From positions 62,001-126,000 of the forward strand of contig CAJTPO010000003.1 of NCBI GenBank assembly GCA_910578115.1: 64,000 nucleotides of DNA, written 5' to 3'. The position numbers and the translations under genes are program-made. Position 1 is the first letter of the stretch. Each line of letters begins with the position of its first letter. The notes below the pieces were generated by a model that searched no databases, had not been told where the DNA came from, and saw only the letters and a list, made by a program, of their open reading frames with translations. This stretch comes from an uncultured Lachnospiraceae bacterium (GTDB taxonomy: Bacteria > Bacillota > Clostridia > Lachnospirales > Lachnospiraceae). Below are positions 1 through 8,327 of the stretch, piece after piece.

Positions 1-481
1 TAAGTTTTTAAATGCCATGAAATTGAATGATGAAGAAGATGAATACTATGACGATTACTACGACGACGAGCCGGAACCGGTTAAGAAGCCGGCTCCGGTA
101 AGGGACGATATTGATGCGGGCGAGGAGCGGATCGTCAGAAAGCCTACTCCGAAAGTCACGCCGATGCGTCAGACGAAGAAGATGCCGGGCAGCGGCATGG
201 AAGTATGTGTCATTAAGCCCACTACAGTGGAGGATGCGCGGGAGATTACGGAGACTCTTTTGGCCAACCGGACGGTAGTACTCAATCTGGAAGGGCTGGA
301 TGTGGACATTGCCCAGAGGATCATTGATTTTACATCCGGATCCTGTTTTGCGATATCCGGGAATTTACAGAAAATTTCACATTACATATTTATTATTACA
401 CCGGCCAGCGTTGATATTTCCGGTGATTTCCAGGAAATCCTGTCCGGTTCGTTTGATGTGCCGATCAACAATGGAATCTAA
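1..481 (+). CDS. sepF: Cell division protein SepF, 5' end outside window
   Basis: SepF polymerises at the division site, bends membranes and tethers FtsZ to the membrane in Firmicutes. The C-terminal half (about residues 60-150) is the SepF core, with VEDAREITETLL, NLEGLDVDIAQRIIDF and the glycine-rich GSCFAISGNLQKI stretch. The segment before it is an acidic, tyrosine-rich linker. The reading frame is open from the first base and codes KFLNA immediately before the first methionine at 17. Family members begin MG-(V/L)-LDKFL-, so the membrane-targeting helix and true start lie just upstream of the window. The gene ends 73 bases before aroB. Confidence 0.93.
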   Translation, partial: KFLNAMKLNDEEDEYYDDYYDDEPEPVKKPAPVRDDIDAGEERIVRKPTPKVTPMRQTKKMPGSGMEVCVIKPTTVEDAREITETLLANRTVVLNLEGLDVDIAQRIIDFTSGSCFAISGNLQKISHYIFIITPASVDISGDFQEILSGSFDVPINNGI

Positions 482-554
482 GATATATAGAGCAAAAGGG
501 CTTCCTGGCATACAGTCAGGAAGTTTTTATTTTGAATGGAAAGGAAACAGAGAA

Positions 555-1664
555 ATGGCAAACCGAATGACAATCAACTACGAGAAGAAACCCTGTTATG
601 ATATCGTTTTTACCAATAGTTTTGACCTGTTGTCAGATGAACTGCAGGCGTTTGATATTGAGAACAGGAGAGTGGCAATCATTGCCGATTCCTGTACGGA
701 GAAGCTGTTCGGTGATGCTGTGCGCAGCATTGTGGAGGGCCATTGTCAGAAGGTGATCCTTCATTCTTTTCCGGCGGGAGAGGCCAACAAAACGCTGGAT
801 ACGGTAAAGCAGATCTACAGAACATTGATTGAAGAATCGTTTGACCGTAAAGATTTGTTGATCGCACTGGGCGGCGGCGTTGTTGGTGATATCACAGGCT
901 ATGCGGCGGCGACTTATCTGCGGGGTATAGATTTTATTCAGATTCCGACCACTTTGATTGCACAGTCAGACAGCAGTATCGGCGGCAAAACAGGTGTGGA
1001 CTTTGACGGTTACAAAAATATGGTCGGTGCATTTTATATGCCTAAACTGGTCTATATGAATGTATCTGTTCTGAAAGAATTGGATGACAGACAGTTTTAT
1101 GCCGGTTTTGCAGAGGTAATGAAGCATGGCCTGATCAAGGATACCCATTTCTACGAATGGCTTTTGGATCATATGTATGAGATACATGACCGGGAAGACT
1201 CGATTCTGGAAGAAATGATCATGCGCAGCTGTACCGTTAAAAAGCTTGTGGTGGAGAAAGACCCTAAAGAACAGGGTGACCGGGCACTTCTCAATTTCGG
1301 ACACACGATCGGCCATGCCATCGAAAAGGCCATGCATTTTGAGATGCTGCACGGTGAATGTATCGCACTGGGGATGGTGGCGGCTGCTTATATTTCGTGG
1401 AAGCATAACTGGCTGTCGATGGAGGAATACTATGAGGTGCGGGATATGTTTGTGCCCTTCAACCTGCCGATCAGCATTGATTCCATTGATCCGGAAGAAA
1501 TCGTAAGACTGACCAAAGCCGATAAGAAGATGGAGGCCGGCCAGATTAAGTTTGTTCTGCTCAAAAAAGTCGGCAAAGCCGTTATCGACAGGACCGTGAC
1601 GGAGGAAGATATTTTAAATGCTGTCAGGGAAATATATTTCAGTGATGAGGATGAGAAGGAATGA
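555..1664 (+). CDS. aroB: 3-dehydroquinate synthase
   Basis: Second step of the shikimate pathway: NAD- and metal-dependent conversion of DAHP to 3-dehydroquinate in the cytoplasm. The 369-residue product has the NAD-binding GGGVVGD motif (106-112), IPTTLIAQSDSSIGGKTGVD, and metal-ligand segments FAEVMKHGLI, NFGHTIGHAIE and LHGECIALGM. The frame is open back to 300, but AAGGAAACAGAG followed by ATG at 555 gives a normal ribosome binding site, and MANRMTINY is a typical N-terminus. The stop overlaps the lspA start by four bases (ATGA), which suggests coupled translation. Confidence 0.96.
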   Translation: MANRMTINYEKKPCYDIVFTNSFDLLSDELQAFDIENRRVAIIADSCTEKLFGDAVRSIVEGHCQKVILHSFPAGEANKTLDTVKQIYRTLIEESFDRKDLLIALGGGVVGDITGYAAATYLRGIDFIQIPTTLIAQSDSSIGGKTGVDFDGYKNMVGAFYMPKLVYMNVSVLKELDDRQFYAGFAEVMKHGLIKDTHFYEWLLDHMYEIHDREDSILEEMIMRSCTVKKLVVEKDPKEQGDRALLNFGHTIGHAIEKAMHFEMLHGECIALGMVAAAYISWKHNWLSMEEYYEVRDMFVPFNLPISIDSIDPEEIVRLTKADKKMEAGQIKFVLLKKVGKAVIDRTVTEEDILNAVREIYFSDEDEKE

Positions 1665-2188
1665 GTTTAAAGAAGAAATTATATCTGCTGATGGATCTTA
1701 TAGGGATTATTGTTCTGGTCCTGTTTGACCAGTATACAAAAAATCTTGCGGTGGTTCATCTCAAGGATAAACCGGCATTTAATATTATCAACGGCGTGCT
1801 GGAACTGAATTATCTTGAAAATAAAGGAGCGGCATTCGGTATGCTGCAGAATCAGAAAGCCTTTTTTATCTTTGTGGCTTTCGTCATTCTTGGAGTAATT
1901 GGATATGTCCTGTATAAAATGCCCGACGATAAAAAGTATCGGATACTGCATGCATTGCTGAGTCTGATTGCAGCAGGCGCTATCGGTAACATGATCGATC
2001 GAATCCGCCTTGATTACGTTGTGGACTTTATCTATTTTGTTTTGATTAATTTTCCGATCTTTAATGTGGCGGATATTTATGTATCTTTGTCCACGGCAGC
2101 ACTGGTTATTTTGCTTTTGTTTTACTATAAGGAAAGCGATTTGAGCTTTATCAGCTTTAAGCAGAAGCGGTATCGGGAACTAAAATAA
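1661..2188 (+). CDS. lspA: Lipoprotein signal peptidase (signal peptidase II)
   Basis: Aspartic peptidase of the membrane that removes signal peptides from diacylglyceryl-modified prolipoproteins. The protein has 175 residues and four hydrophobic segments. It shows the family blocks NYLENKGAAFG, GAIGNMIDRIR...YVVDFI and FNVADIYV, which contain the conserved aspartates. The length is normal (150-180). The start overlaps the aroB stop by four bases. A lipoprotein gene at 18470 in this window would be one of its substrates. Confidence 0.95.
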   Translation: MSLKKKLYLLMDLIGIIVLVLFDQYTKNLAVVHLKDKPAFNIINGVLELNYLENKGAAFGMLQNQKAFFIFVAFVILGVIGYVLYKMPDDKKYRILHALLSLIAAGAIGNMIDRIRLDYVVDFIYFVLINFPIFNVADIYVSLSTAALVILLLFYYKESDLSFISFKQKRYRELK

Positions 2189-2267
2189 GCTTGTCCTGTA
2201 AGTGAACAATGAGGCGATGAACAGAACATAATTTTCAAAAGCGAATTTATTAAGTAAAGAGAGTTAT

Positions 2268-3176
2268 ATGGAACAGTATATTTATCAGATCGGATTGGAG
2301 GAGGACGAGGAGCGGCTGGACAAGTGGATCAGCAGCGCGCTCCCGGACCTGTCCCGTTCCTATATCCAGAAATGTATCAAAGAGAATCATGTACTGGTCA
2401 ATCAGAAACCTCAGAAAGCGAGTTATCGCCTCCGGGTGGATGATGAAATCCAGTTTTCCATTCCGGAGGCCGTGGAACCCGCCATCGAGGCGGAGAATAT
2501 TCCACTGGCCGTTCTTTATGAGGATGAGGATGTGCTGGTGGTCAATAAGCCTAAAGGGATGGTTGTTCACCCTGCTCCGGGACATTACAGCGGTACGCTG
2601 GTCAATGCGGTTCTGTACCACTGCCACGGCCAGCTTTCCGGGATCAACGGTGTCATGCGTCCCGGAATCGTGCACCGCATCGATCAGGATACGACAGGAT
2701 CTCTGATCATCTGTAAAAGCGACCAGGCTCACCGGATGATCGCCGGACAGCTTAAGGAGCATTCTATCACGCGTCGGTATCGGGCCATCGTGCACGGCGT
2801 CATTGAGCAGGACAGTGGTGTGATCGACGCCCCCATCGGCCGGGATCCCAGGGAGCGTAAGCGTATGGCAGTCAATGAACGAAACGGCAAGTCCGCGGTC
2901 ACACATTTCACCGTGCTGCAGCGCTTTCGGGAATATACCTATATCGAATGCCGCCTGGAGACAGGACGCACCCATCAGATCCGGGTGCATATGGCTTTTG
3001 CCGGCCATCCTCTGTTAGGCGATGCGGTTTACTGCCGCAGGAAAGAAGCATTTCATCTGGAGGGACAGACCCTGCATGCCATGACGCTCGGTTTTATGCA
3101 TCCGGCAGACGGCCGTTATGTGGAAGTGACGGCTCCCCTTCCTGCATATTTTGAACATTTGCTGCATATTCTGTGA
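2268..3176 (+). CDS. RluA-family pseudouridine synthase, RluD type
   Basis: Isomerises specific uridines of 23S rRNA to pseudouridine. It has an N-terminal S4 RNA-binding domain (about 15-62: RLDKWISSALPDLSRSYIQK) and then the catalytic domain. The active-site aspartate is D139 in RPGIVHRIDQDTTG, and GRTHQIRVHMAFAGHPLLGD is the conserved C-terminal block. The length of 302 residues is typical. It follows lspA after 79 bases, as often in Firmicutes, so one operon is plausible. The exact target uridines cannot be read from the sequence. Confidence 0.93.
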   Translation: MEQYIYQIGLEEDEERLDKWISSALPDLSRSYIQKCIKENHVLVNQKPQKASYRLRVDDEIQFSIPEAVEPAIEAENIPLAVLYEDEDVLVVNKPKGMVVHPAPGHYSGTLVNAVLYHCHGQLSGINGVMRPGIVHRIDQDTTGSLIICKSDQAHRMIAGQLKEHSITRRYRAIVHGVIEQDSGVIDAPIGRDPRERKRMAVNERNGKSAVTHFTVLQRFREYTYIECRLETGRTHQIRVHMAFAGHPLLGDAVYCRRKEAFHLEGQTLHAMTLGFMHPADGRYVEVTAPLPAYFEHLLHIL

Positions 3177-3272
3177 ATACATTCTATCTGTTCTTTTTGT
3201 GAACGTTCAGGCTTTTCCGGGTATTTCACGAAACCGTGTGATATGTCTGAGTGTTTTTTTATCCAAAAAATA

Positions 3273-3301
3273 TTGATTCTTTCACATTAATGTGGTAAAG
3301 T
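3273..3301 (+). promoter_or_regulatory. Candidate promoter with palindrome in spacer
   Basis: TTGATT, 17 bases, TAAAGT. The spacer contains the perfect 12-base palindrome CACATTAATGTG at 3283-3294, a position where a bound dimer would block RNA polymerase. It lies 69 bases before the start codon at 3370. A T-tract at 3254-3260 just upstream may end the preceding rluD transcript. Confidence 0.45.
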
Positions 3302-3369
3302 ATGAAAAGAATATTTATACAGGTAGTAACGATCGTTGCTTATTTGATTTTATACAAAGGGGTATTATC

Positions 3370-3924
3370 ATGGAGACCGCTGATTATCTGAATCAACTGT
3401 TGCGGAAATACTCGGGTACATTTGATCTTTATCAGCCATATGTGATTCATGGAAAAGAGTACCCGGCGTATGGGTATTTTTTTTCGCACACGGAGAAATA
3501 TGTCCTGGTCAGGGAAGCTAATATGTGGTCGGCAGACAGTTATGAGCATGTCCTGTTTATTACGGCGCAGGAGGTGGATCAAGCCCTGATCGAAGAAGCG
3601 GAGGCCCTTGTCAGGAACTATATGGAACCGGTGCTGGTCCGCAAAGGCGAGGATCTTCCGGCGCAGGGACATATGTACAGCTATCTTACCATCAGTCTTA
3701 TCGTCCAGCGGCCGCTTTCGAAACAGATGCAGAAGGCAGTCAGGCGTTTTCGGTTTGAGAAGGGCTACCGATTTAATGTGAGAGGATTCTCTCAGGCCCA
3801 TATCGTGTGTGCCACGATGGAGGACGAGAAAGTCTATACCAATTATGTGGGGCGCAAAGCAGCGAATCTGTATCAGAATATTTTTCGGGAACGGAACATC
3901 GACAACACTGCTGTCCGCAGCTGA
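3370..3924 (+). CDS. Uncharacterised cytosolic protein
   Basis: I do not recognise this 184-residue protein. It has no signal peptide, membrane segment or obvious enzyme motif. It is mixed alpha/beta, with an aromatic-rich N-terminus (YQPYVIHGKEYPAYGYFFS), an EANMWSADSYEHVLFITA block and a basic central segment (KQMQKAVRRFRFEKGYRFNVRG). The frame is open from 3292, but AAAGGGG seven bases before ATG 3370 fixes the start there. It stands alone, 152 bases before cstA and behind its own promoter with a palindromic spacer. A link to cstA is only positional. Confidence 0.75.
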   Translation: METADYLNQLLRKYSGTFDLYQPYVIHGKEYPAYGYFFSHTEKYVLVREANMWSADSYEHVLFITAQEVDQALIEEAEALVRNYMEPVLVRKGEDLPAQGHMYSYLTISLIVQRPLSKQMQKAVRRFRFEKGYRFNVRGFSQAHIVCATMEDEKVYTNYVGRKAANLYQNIFRERNIDNTAVRS

Positions 3925-4076
3925 TGGCAGATTATAACGATTGATGCGGATATTTAAGGATGCTTATAGGATAGAGAAATCTATTTCATATAAGAAACCG
4001 GTGGAGACTTCCTGATGCATGGCAGGAGAGTATTTGCCGGAGCAAAATAATTTATACAAACAGGAGGGAATTCAGT

Positions 4077-5732
4077 GTGAACTCAGTAGTATTAATCTTA
4101 CTGGCCATCGCTATCTTCATCGTAGCATATCTTACATACGGCAGATACCTGGCCAAAACATGGGGTATCGACCCCAAACGCAGGACACCGGCCCATGAAC
4201 TGGAAGACGGTGTCGATTATTGCCCAGCCAAGACTCCGGTTTTGATGGGACACCATTTTTCATCCATTGCCGGTGCAGGCCCTATTAACGGCCCGATTCA
4301 GGCAGCATTTTTCGGATGGCTTCCCTGCTTTTTGTGGATCGTGATCGGCGGCATCTTCTTCGGAGCCGTTCAGGATTTCGGTTCTATCTTCGTATCGATC
4401 CGGCATGAGGGTAAATCTCTCGGAGAAGTAATCGAAGAGAACATAGGCCGCAAGAGCAGAGTCCTTTTCACCGTATTTGCATGGCTGGTATTGTTACTCG
4501 TTATCGCGGCTTTCGCCGACATTGTAGCGAACTCCTTTACGGGAAGTGATGCCAACGGTTCCGTTGCAACGGCATCTCTGCTGTTCATTCCGCTGGCGAT
4601 TGCCTTCGGTTTCTTCGTATACAGGAAGAATGCGCCGATGGTAGTAGCTTCCGTGATCGGTGTGATCCTGCTGGCTGCATGCGTAGCCATTGGTCTGGCT
4701 TTTCCGATCGTGCTTTCCAAGAATTTCTGGCTGGCATTTGTATTTATCTACATCATGATCGCATCTGTGACACCGGTGTGGATCCTGCTGCAGCCCAGAG
4801 ATTACTTGAGTTCGTTCCTGCTTTACTTCATGATGATCGCAGCAGTTATCGGTATTTTTGCGGCGCATCCTACAGTAGAGATTCCTGCTTTTATCGGTTT
4901 TCATGTAGGGAACAGCTATTTGTTTCCGACACTGTTCATCACCATCGCCTGCGGAGCTATTTCCGGTTTCCATTCTCTGATTGGTTCCGGAACTACATCA
5001 AAGCAGCTGGACAATGAGAAAGATGCCCTGATGGTAGGCTATGGCTCCATGCTGATCGAGTGTGTCCTGGCAGTGATCTCCCTGATCGCGGTAGCAACTC
5101 TGACCACAGACGGCCAGTTTGCGGCGGCAGGATTTGCATCTCCGACAGTTGTATTTGCACAGGCTATTTCCGGTTTCTTTGCAACGATCGGCATGCCGGA
5201 GACAGCAGTGTCGGCTACTTATACGATCATTTCACTGGCAGTATCCTGTTTCTGTCTTACTTCGTTGGATACCGGTACAAGACTGGGACGCTTCATGTTC
5301 CAGGAGCTGTTTGCCGGAACCGAGGTCGGGAAGAAAATGAAACTCGACAATATGTACGTGGCGACAATCATCACGGCGATCTGTGGCTTTGCACTCTGTC
5401 TGGCAGGTTATGCCAAGGTGTGGCCGCTGTTCGGAGCCTGCAACCAGCTGGTGGCAGTACCCGCATTCCTGGCTGTCGGCACTTACTTAAAGAAACATAA
5501 TAAGAACAATAAGATGCTGTATATCCCGATCATCTTTATGGCGACTGCTACGCTGGTATCATTGTTCTTCTCCTTTAAGAACAATATGATGGCATTGCTT
5601 GGCGGTGGTCTGGACGGTACGGCAGTATTCACTAACGTGCTGCAGAACGTGATTATTGTTCCGATCGTCATTCTGGCTGTTATCCTGTTGTTTGACGGCG
5701 GCAAGGTGCTGTGGGGCAGGGACGGGAAATAA
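4077..5732 (+). CDS. cstA: Carbon starvation protein CstA-family transporter
   Basis: Polytopic inner-membrane permease of the CstA family, members of which take up peptides or pyruvate. The protein has 551 residues and well over ten hydrophobic segments. It shows the family blocks TPVLMGHHFSSIAGAGPI, GPIQAAFFGWLPC and GAISGFHSLIGSGTTSKQL. The start is GTG at 4077, preceded by CAGGAGGG at the correct spacing; no better ATG is close. It is monocistronic by appearance, with an intrinsic terminator shortly after the stop. This is shorter than E. coli CstA (about 700 residues), as is usual in clostridia. The substrate is not decidable here. Confidence 0.92.
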   Translation: MNSVVLILLAIAIFIVAYLTYGRYLAKTWGIDPKRRTPAHELEDGVDYCPAKTPVLMGHHFSSIAGAGPINGPIQAAFFGWLPCFLWIVIGGIFFGAVQDFGSIFVSIRHEGKSLGEVIEENIGRKSRVLFTVFAWLVLLLVIAAFADIVANSFTGSDANGSVATASLLFIPLAIAFGFFVYRKNAPMVVASVIGVILLAACVAIGLAFPIVLSKNFWLAFVFIYIMIASVTPVWILLQPRDYLSSFLLYFMMIAAVIGIFAAHPTVEIPAFIGFHVGNSYLFPTLFITIACGAISGFHSLIGSGTTSKQLDNEKDALMVGYGSMLIECVLAVISLIAVATLTTDGQFAAAGFASPTVVFAQAISGFFATIGMPETAVSATYTIISLAVSCFCLTSLDTGTRLGRFMFQELFAGTEVGKKMKLDNMYVATIITAICGFALCLAGYAKVWPLFGACNQLVAVPAFLAVGTYLKKHNKNNKMLYIPIIFMATATLVSLFFSFKNNMMALLGGGLDGTAVFTNVLQNVIIVPIVILAVILLFDGGKVLWGRDGK

Positions 5733-5779
5733 AAGAAGACGATTAAGAGATTGCGGTTACTGAAAATCCAAGCAATAGG

Positions 5780-5830
5780 AGAGAACGTATGCTTTGTGAA
5801 ATGATATGCAGAGGATGCGTTCTCTTTTTT
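5780..5830 (+). terminator. Intrinsic terminator after cstA
   Basis: AGAGAACG (5780-5787) pairs with CGTTCTCT (5818-5825), with further partial pairing in the loop, and is followed directly by a run of T (5825-5830). It lies about 50 bases past the cstA stop. Confidence 0.75.
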
Positions 5831-5879
5831 GATCAATAACAACTGGAATAACCCATCCTAACTGTTACATAATCACCAA

Positions 5880-5925
5880 AAATATTCAAAGAATATTTGC
5901 TTTTTGTGTAAAAAATGTATATAAT
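5880..5925 (+). promoter_or_regulatory. Promoter with dyad over -35
   Basis: TTGCTT (5897-5902), 17 bases, TATAAT (5920-5925). The inverted repeat AAATATTC-AAG-type dyad occupies 5880-5898 (AAATATTC, three bases, GAATATTT) and touches the -35, so it may be an operator. The transcript would carry a leader of about 90 bases before the gene at 6021. Confidence 0.55.
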
Positions 5926-6020
5926 ATATTTATACTTATCTTTTTAAAATGCAGTGTCTTTATGGATGGCATAGAACAAAAGGTATCTATAAAATTTTAA
6001 AGCGGAAAGGATGATGTTCT

Positions 6021-6647
6021 ATGAATACAATTATCACTATCGGTCGTCAGTTTGGTTCCGGCGGTCGTGAAATTGGAAAGAAAGTTGCCGAATATTTCGG
6101 GATCAAATTTTATGATAAGGATTTGCTGACGCGGGCAGCGAAAGAGAGCGGTTTCTGTGAAGAAATGATCCAGAGCCATGATGAGCGGCCGACAAATTCA
6201 TTTCTCTACAACCTGGTTATGGATACGTATTCTTTCGGGTATAATTCTTCTTCTTTTGTGGATATGCCAATCAGTCATAAAGTTTTTCTGGCACAGTTTG
6301 ATACAATCAAAAAGATCGCCAGTGAGGGTCCCTGCGTGATCGTAGGCAGATGTGCCGACTACGCATTGCATGACTATCAGAACTGCCTGCATCTCTTTAT
6401 TCTTGCCGACAAAGACCGCAGAGTGAAACGCATTATGGAACGCTACGAGGACGTTACTACAGAGCAGAAGGCCCTGGATATGATCAATAAGAAAGATAAG
6501 CAGCGTCAAAGCTATTACAATTATTATTCTTCTAAGAAATGGGGACGTTCGGAGAGTTATGATCTGTCCGTCAACAGCGGTGTTCTTGGCATAGACGGGA
6601 CTGTGAAGTTGATTGCACAGTTTGTGGAGGATTTCGAGAACAGATGA
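6021..6647 (+). CDS. Cytidylate kinase-like family protein
   Basis: P-loop nucleotide kinase fold resembling Cmk but from the distinct cytidylate-kinase-like family common in clostridia. The N-terminus ITIGRQFGSGGREIGKKVAE holds the Walker A-like GSGGREIG. FYDKDLLTRAAKESG and CVIVGRCADYAL follow, then a lid-like basic segment RRVKRIMERY. The 208-residue length fits that family. AAAGGATGATGTTCT precedes the ATG. It is flanked by its own promoter and a terminator at 6700, so it is probably monocistronic. The true phosphate acceptor is unknown. Confidence 0.88.
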   Translation: MNTIITIGRQFGSGGREIGKKVAEYFGIKFYDKDLLTRAAKESGFCEEMIQSHDERPTNSFLYNLVMDTYSFGYNSSSFVDMPISHKVFLAQFDTIKKIASEGPCVIVGRCADYALHDYQNCLHLFILADKDRRVKRIMERYEDVTTEQKALDMINKKDKQRQSYYNYYSSKKWGRSESYDLSVNSGVLGIDGTVKLIAQFVEDFENR

Positions 6648-6699
6648 GATGCCGTACTGCGGTATAAAGTTGGGAGCGGAAGGGCACGTATAATAGTAG

Positions 6700-6735
6700 A
6701 AGGGCAGAAGCAGTGATTGATGCTTTTGCCCTTTT
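6700..6735 (+). terminator. Intrinsic terminator between convergent genes
   Basis: AAGGGCAGAAGCA (6700-6712) pairs fully, with one G-U, to TGCTTTTGCCCTT (6721-6733) around an eight-base loop and runs into TTTT. It ends the kinase-like transcript and faces the convergent GNAT gene. Confidence 0.75.
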
Positions 6736-6796
6736 CGATGAAGCGCTCCTCTGTATTTCCTCAGCCGGCTGACTTGCAGGTTATAATACAGATCTT

Positions 6797-7324
6797 TCAG
6801 GCTTTCACTAATTCATATATATTGCTCATTTCTGCCTGTTCGTCGTATAGATCCTGGTACATCTTAGTTACAACAACAGTAAATCCTGCCTTCGCCAAAG
6901 TCTTACAAGAAGCGATATTTTCAACATTGGCTGTAGCAACAAGTTTCTTCAAGTCATATTTTGTAAACAGATAGTCTACAAAACATTGTAATGCTTCAGC
7001 AGCATATCCGTTGCCGCGATACTCAGCACCAATGAAGTATGTAACACCAACTTCCGCAAAGTCCTCATAAAACGAACTTCCTACAGAACCGATCACCTGA
7101 TGATCTGACTTATCCTCTATAGCAAATGCCAGATATTCATGATATGGATTATCTTCTGATTCCAGTTCCATTGCTTCTTTTATAAAATCACCCATCCATT
7201 TGTGACATTCACTGCAGTCGCCGTAAATTTCTGTTAAGCTGCCGTCAGAAGCCATTTTAATAAATGCATTTTCATCTGATGTTTCAATACTTCTTATATT
7301 CAATCTTTTGGTCTCTAAGAACAT
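6797..7324 (-). CDS. GNAT family N-acetyltransferase
   Basis: Acetyl-CoA-dependent transferase of the RimJ/RimL-like GNAT group, 175 residues. It begins with the typical MFLETKRLNIRSIETSDENA, then has IGSVGSSFYEDFAEVGVTYF and the acetyl-CoA-binding RGNGYAAEALQCFVDYLF, followed by LVATANVENIASCKTLAKAGF. The frame is open to 7393, but GGAGGATACAGAT directly before ATG 7324 decides the start. Its substrate (protein N-terminus or small molecule) cannot be inferred. It is convergent with the kinase-like gene. Confidence 0.88.
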   Translation of the reverse strand: MFLETKRLNIRSIETSDENAFIKMASDGSLTEIYGDCSECHKWMGDFIKEAMELESEDNPYHEYLAFAIEDKSDHQVIGSVGSSFYEDFAEVGVTYFIGAEYRGNGYAAEALQCFVDYLFTKYDLKKLVATANVENIASCKTLAKAGFTVVVTKMYQDLYDEQAEMSNIYELVKA

Positions 7325-7398
7325 ATCTGTATCCTCCATGTTATGATTTGTGGCCAAAAGATGCCATATTCGGATTATTTTGTCATACAGCATTGGTT

Positions 7399-7422
7399 AA
7401 AAGGAGATAGGTTATCCTCCTT
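7399..7422 (-). terminator. Small terminator-like hairpin
   Basis: On the minus strand AAGGAG and CTCCTT flank a short loop and run into TTTTAACC. It lies downstream of the small membrane protein gene at 7474-7725. The short stem makes this a moderate call. Confidence 0.4.
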
Positions 7423-7461
7423 ACAACTATTCGCAAAACACAAGTTTAACGAATAGTTGTA
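7422..7461. repeat. Perfect 12-bp inverted repeat
   Basis: TACAACTATTCG at 7422-7433 and CGAATAGTTGTA at 7450-7461 form an uninterrupted 12-bp stem with a 16-base loop, twelve bases after the stop of the gene at 7474-7725. No T-tract follows on either strand, so this is not a standard terminator. An RNA 3'-end structure or a protein-binding dyad is possible. Confidence 0.6.
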
Positions 7462-7473
7462 CAGAGAAAACCC

Positions 7474-7725
7474 TTATAACCCTTTTCGTTCCCGGAAATC
7501 CTCGTTGCTGTTATATTTCGTCACATAAGTCCGGTAGCCGTTGTTTTTGTCAATTTGTTTGGTCTGTCTTTTTCGATCCGAACCATAATTCAGATAATTT
7601 TCCCGGTAATGACGAACCGTATTGATCTCATCTGTGGAACGCCTTCGTTTCCTGGATGTATGACGCATGTAAAAATAAATTGCGATTATGATGATCACCG
7701 TTATAAATAAAATACCACCGGACAT
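7474..7725 (-). CDS. Small single-span membrane protein
   Basis: 83 residues: an N-terminal hydrophobic helix (about residues 4-20, GILFITVIIIIAIYFYM), a strongly basic stop-transfer (RHTSRKRRR) and a polar tyrosine- and lysine-rich cytoplasmic tail. GGAGGTAAATA precedes the ATG at 7725. I do not recognise a family. The topology suggests an N-out anchor with a basic cytoplasmic tail. It lies downstream of dtd, with a solitary copy of the 78-bp hairpin repeat in between. Confidence 0.65.
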   Translation of the reverse strand: MSGGILFITVIIIIAIYFYMRHTSRKRRRSTDEINTVRHYRENYLNYGSDRKRQTKQIDKNNGYRTYVTKYNSNEDFRERKGL

Positions 7726-7762
7726 TATTTACCTCCTGCAAGTTATTTACTTCCTACAAGTT

Positions 7763-7840
7763 CACTATGAAAGTCTTCGACTTTCACAGTATGGATGGCC
7801 ATGCGCCCGCCAGGCGGCAGGCTGAGCATGATGTAAGTTT
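7763..7840 (+). repeat. Solitary copy of the 78-bp hairpin repeat
   Basis: This copy matches the units of the array at 15561-15871 closely. It contains GAAAGTC-TTC-GACTTTC, then the GGATGGCCATG hairpin region and CCGCCAGGCGG. Differences include a T for C before ATGGATGG and one fewer G/C in the GC-rich core. It lies 34 bases beyond the dtd stop (minus strand), in the same orientation relative to the upstream gene as the array is to obgE. Confidence 0.85.
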
Positions 7841-7874
7841 ATGAAGAAATCAACCAACAAAAAGAATACTGTAT

Positions 7875-8327
7875 TTAAAATCCCAGAGCCTCTGAATCCA
7901 GCCAAATTGTGAACGGTCCGTCATTGACAAGAGAAATCTCCATCACGGCACCAAACTCACCATGTTCGACCTTTGGAACGGATTCGCGGCATTTCTCAAT
8001 GATATATTCATAAAGTTCCTCGGCCAGATCAGGTTTTCCGGAGTCGATGAAAGACGGACGATTTCCATGCCTGCAATCTGCATATAGTGTAAATTGTGAA
8101 ATAATTAACAATTCGCCTTTGACAGACGACAAATTTAAGTTTGTTTTATCATTTTCATCACTGAAAATACGCAAATTGATCAATTTACGAATCATCTTAT
8201 CTGCGATTTCTTTTGTATCTGTGTTAGAGACCCCAACAAATACACATAGCCCCTGGTTGATCGCGCCAATTGTACACCCCTCGACCGATACCTTTGCATT
8301 ATTCACTCTTTGAATTAGAAATCTCAT
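7875..8327 (-). CDS. dtd: D-aminoacyl-tRNA deacylase
   Basis: Hydrolyses D-amino acids (and glycine from tRNA-Ala) mischarged on tRNA, a homodimeric editing factor of the cytoplasm. It has 150 residues with both signature motifs: SQFTLYADCRHGNRPSF and the Gly-cisPro segment VNDGPFTIWLDS near the C-terminus. MRFLIQRVNNAKVSVEG is the standard N-terminus, so the start is 8327, although the frame is open to 8396. The start lies 29 bases inside the 3' end of the upstream AI-2E-family gene, implying coupling. Confidence 0.95.
   Translation of the reverse strand: MRFLIQRVNNAKVSVEGCTIGAINQGLCVFVGVSNTDTKEIADKMIRKLINLRIFSDENDKTNLNLSSVKGELLIISQFTLYADCRHGNRPSFIDSGKPDLAEELYEYIIEKCRESVPKVEHGEFGAVMEISLVNDGPFTIWLDSEALGF

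Noticed and set aside
2250..3008. Long minus-strand open frame (252 codons)
   Set aside because: Entirely antisense to the RluD-type gene, which has clear family motifs; no binding site.
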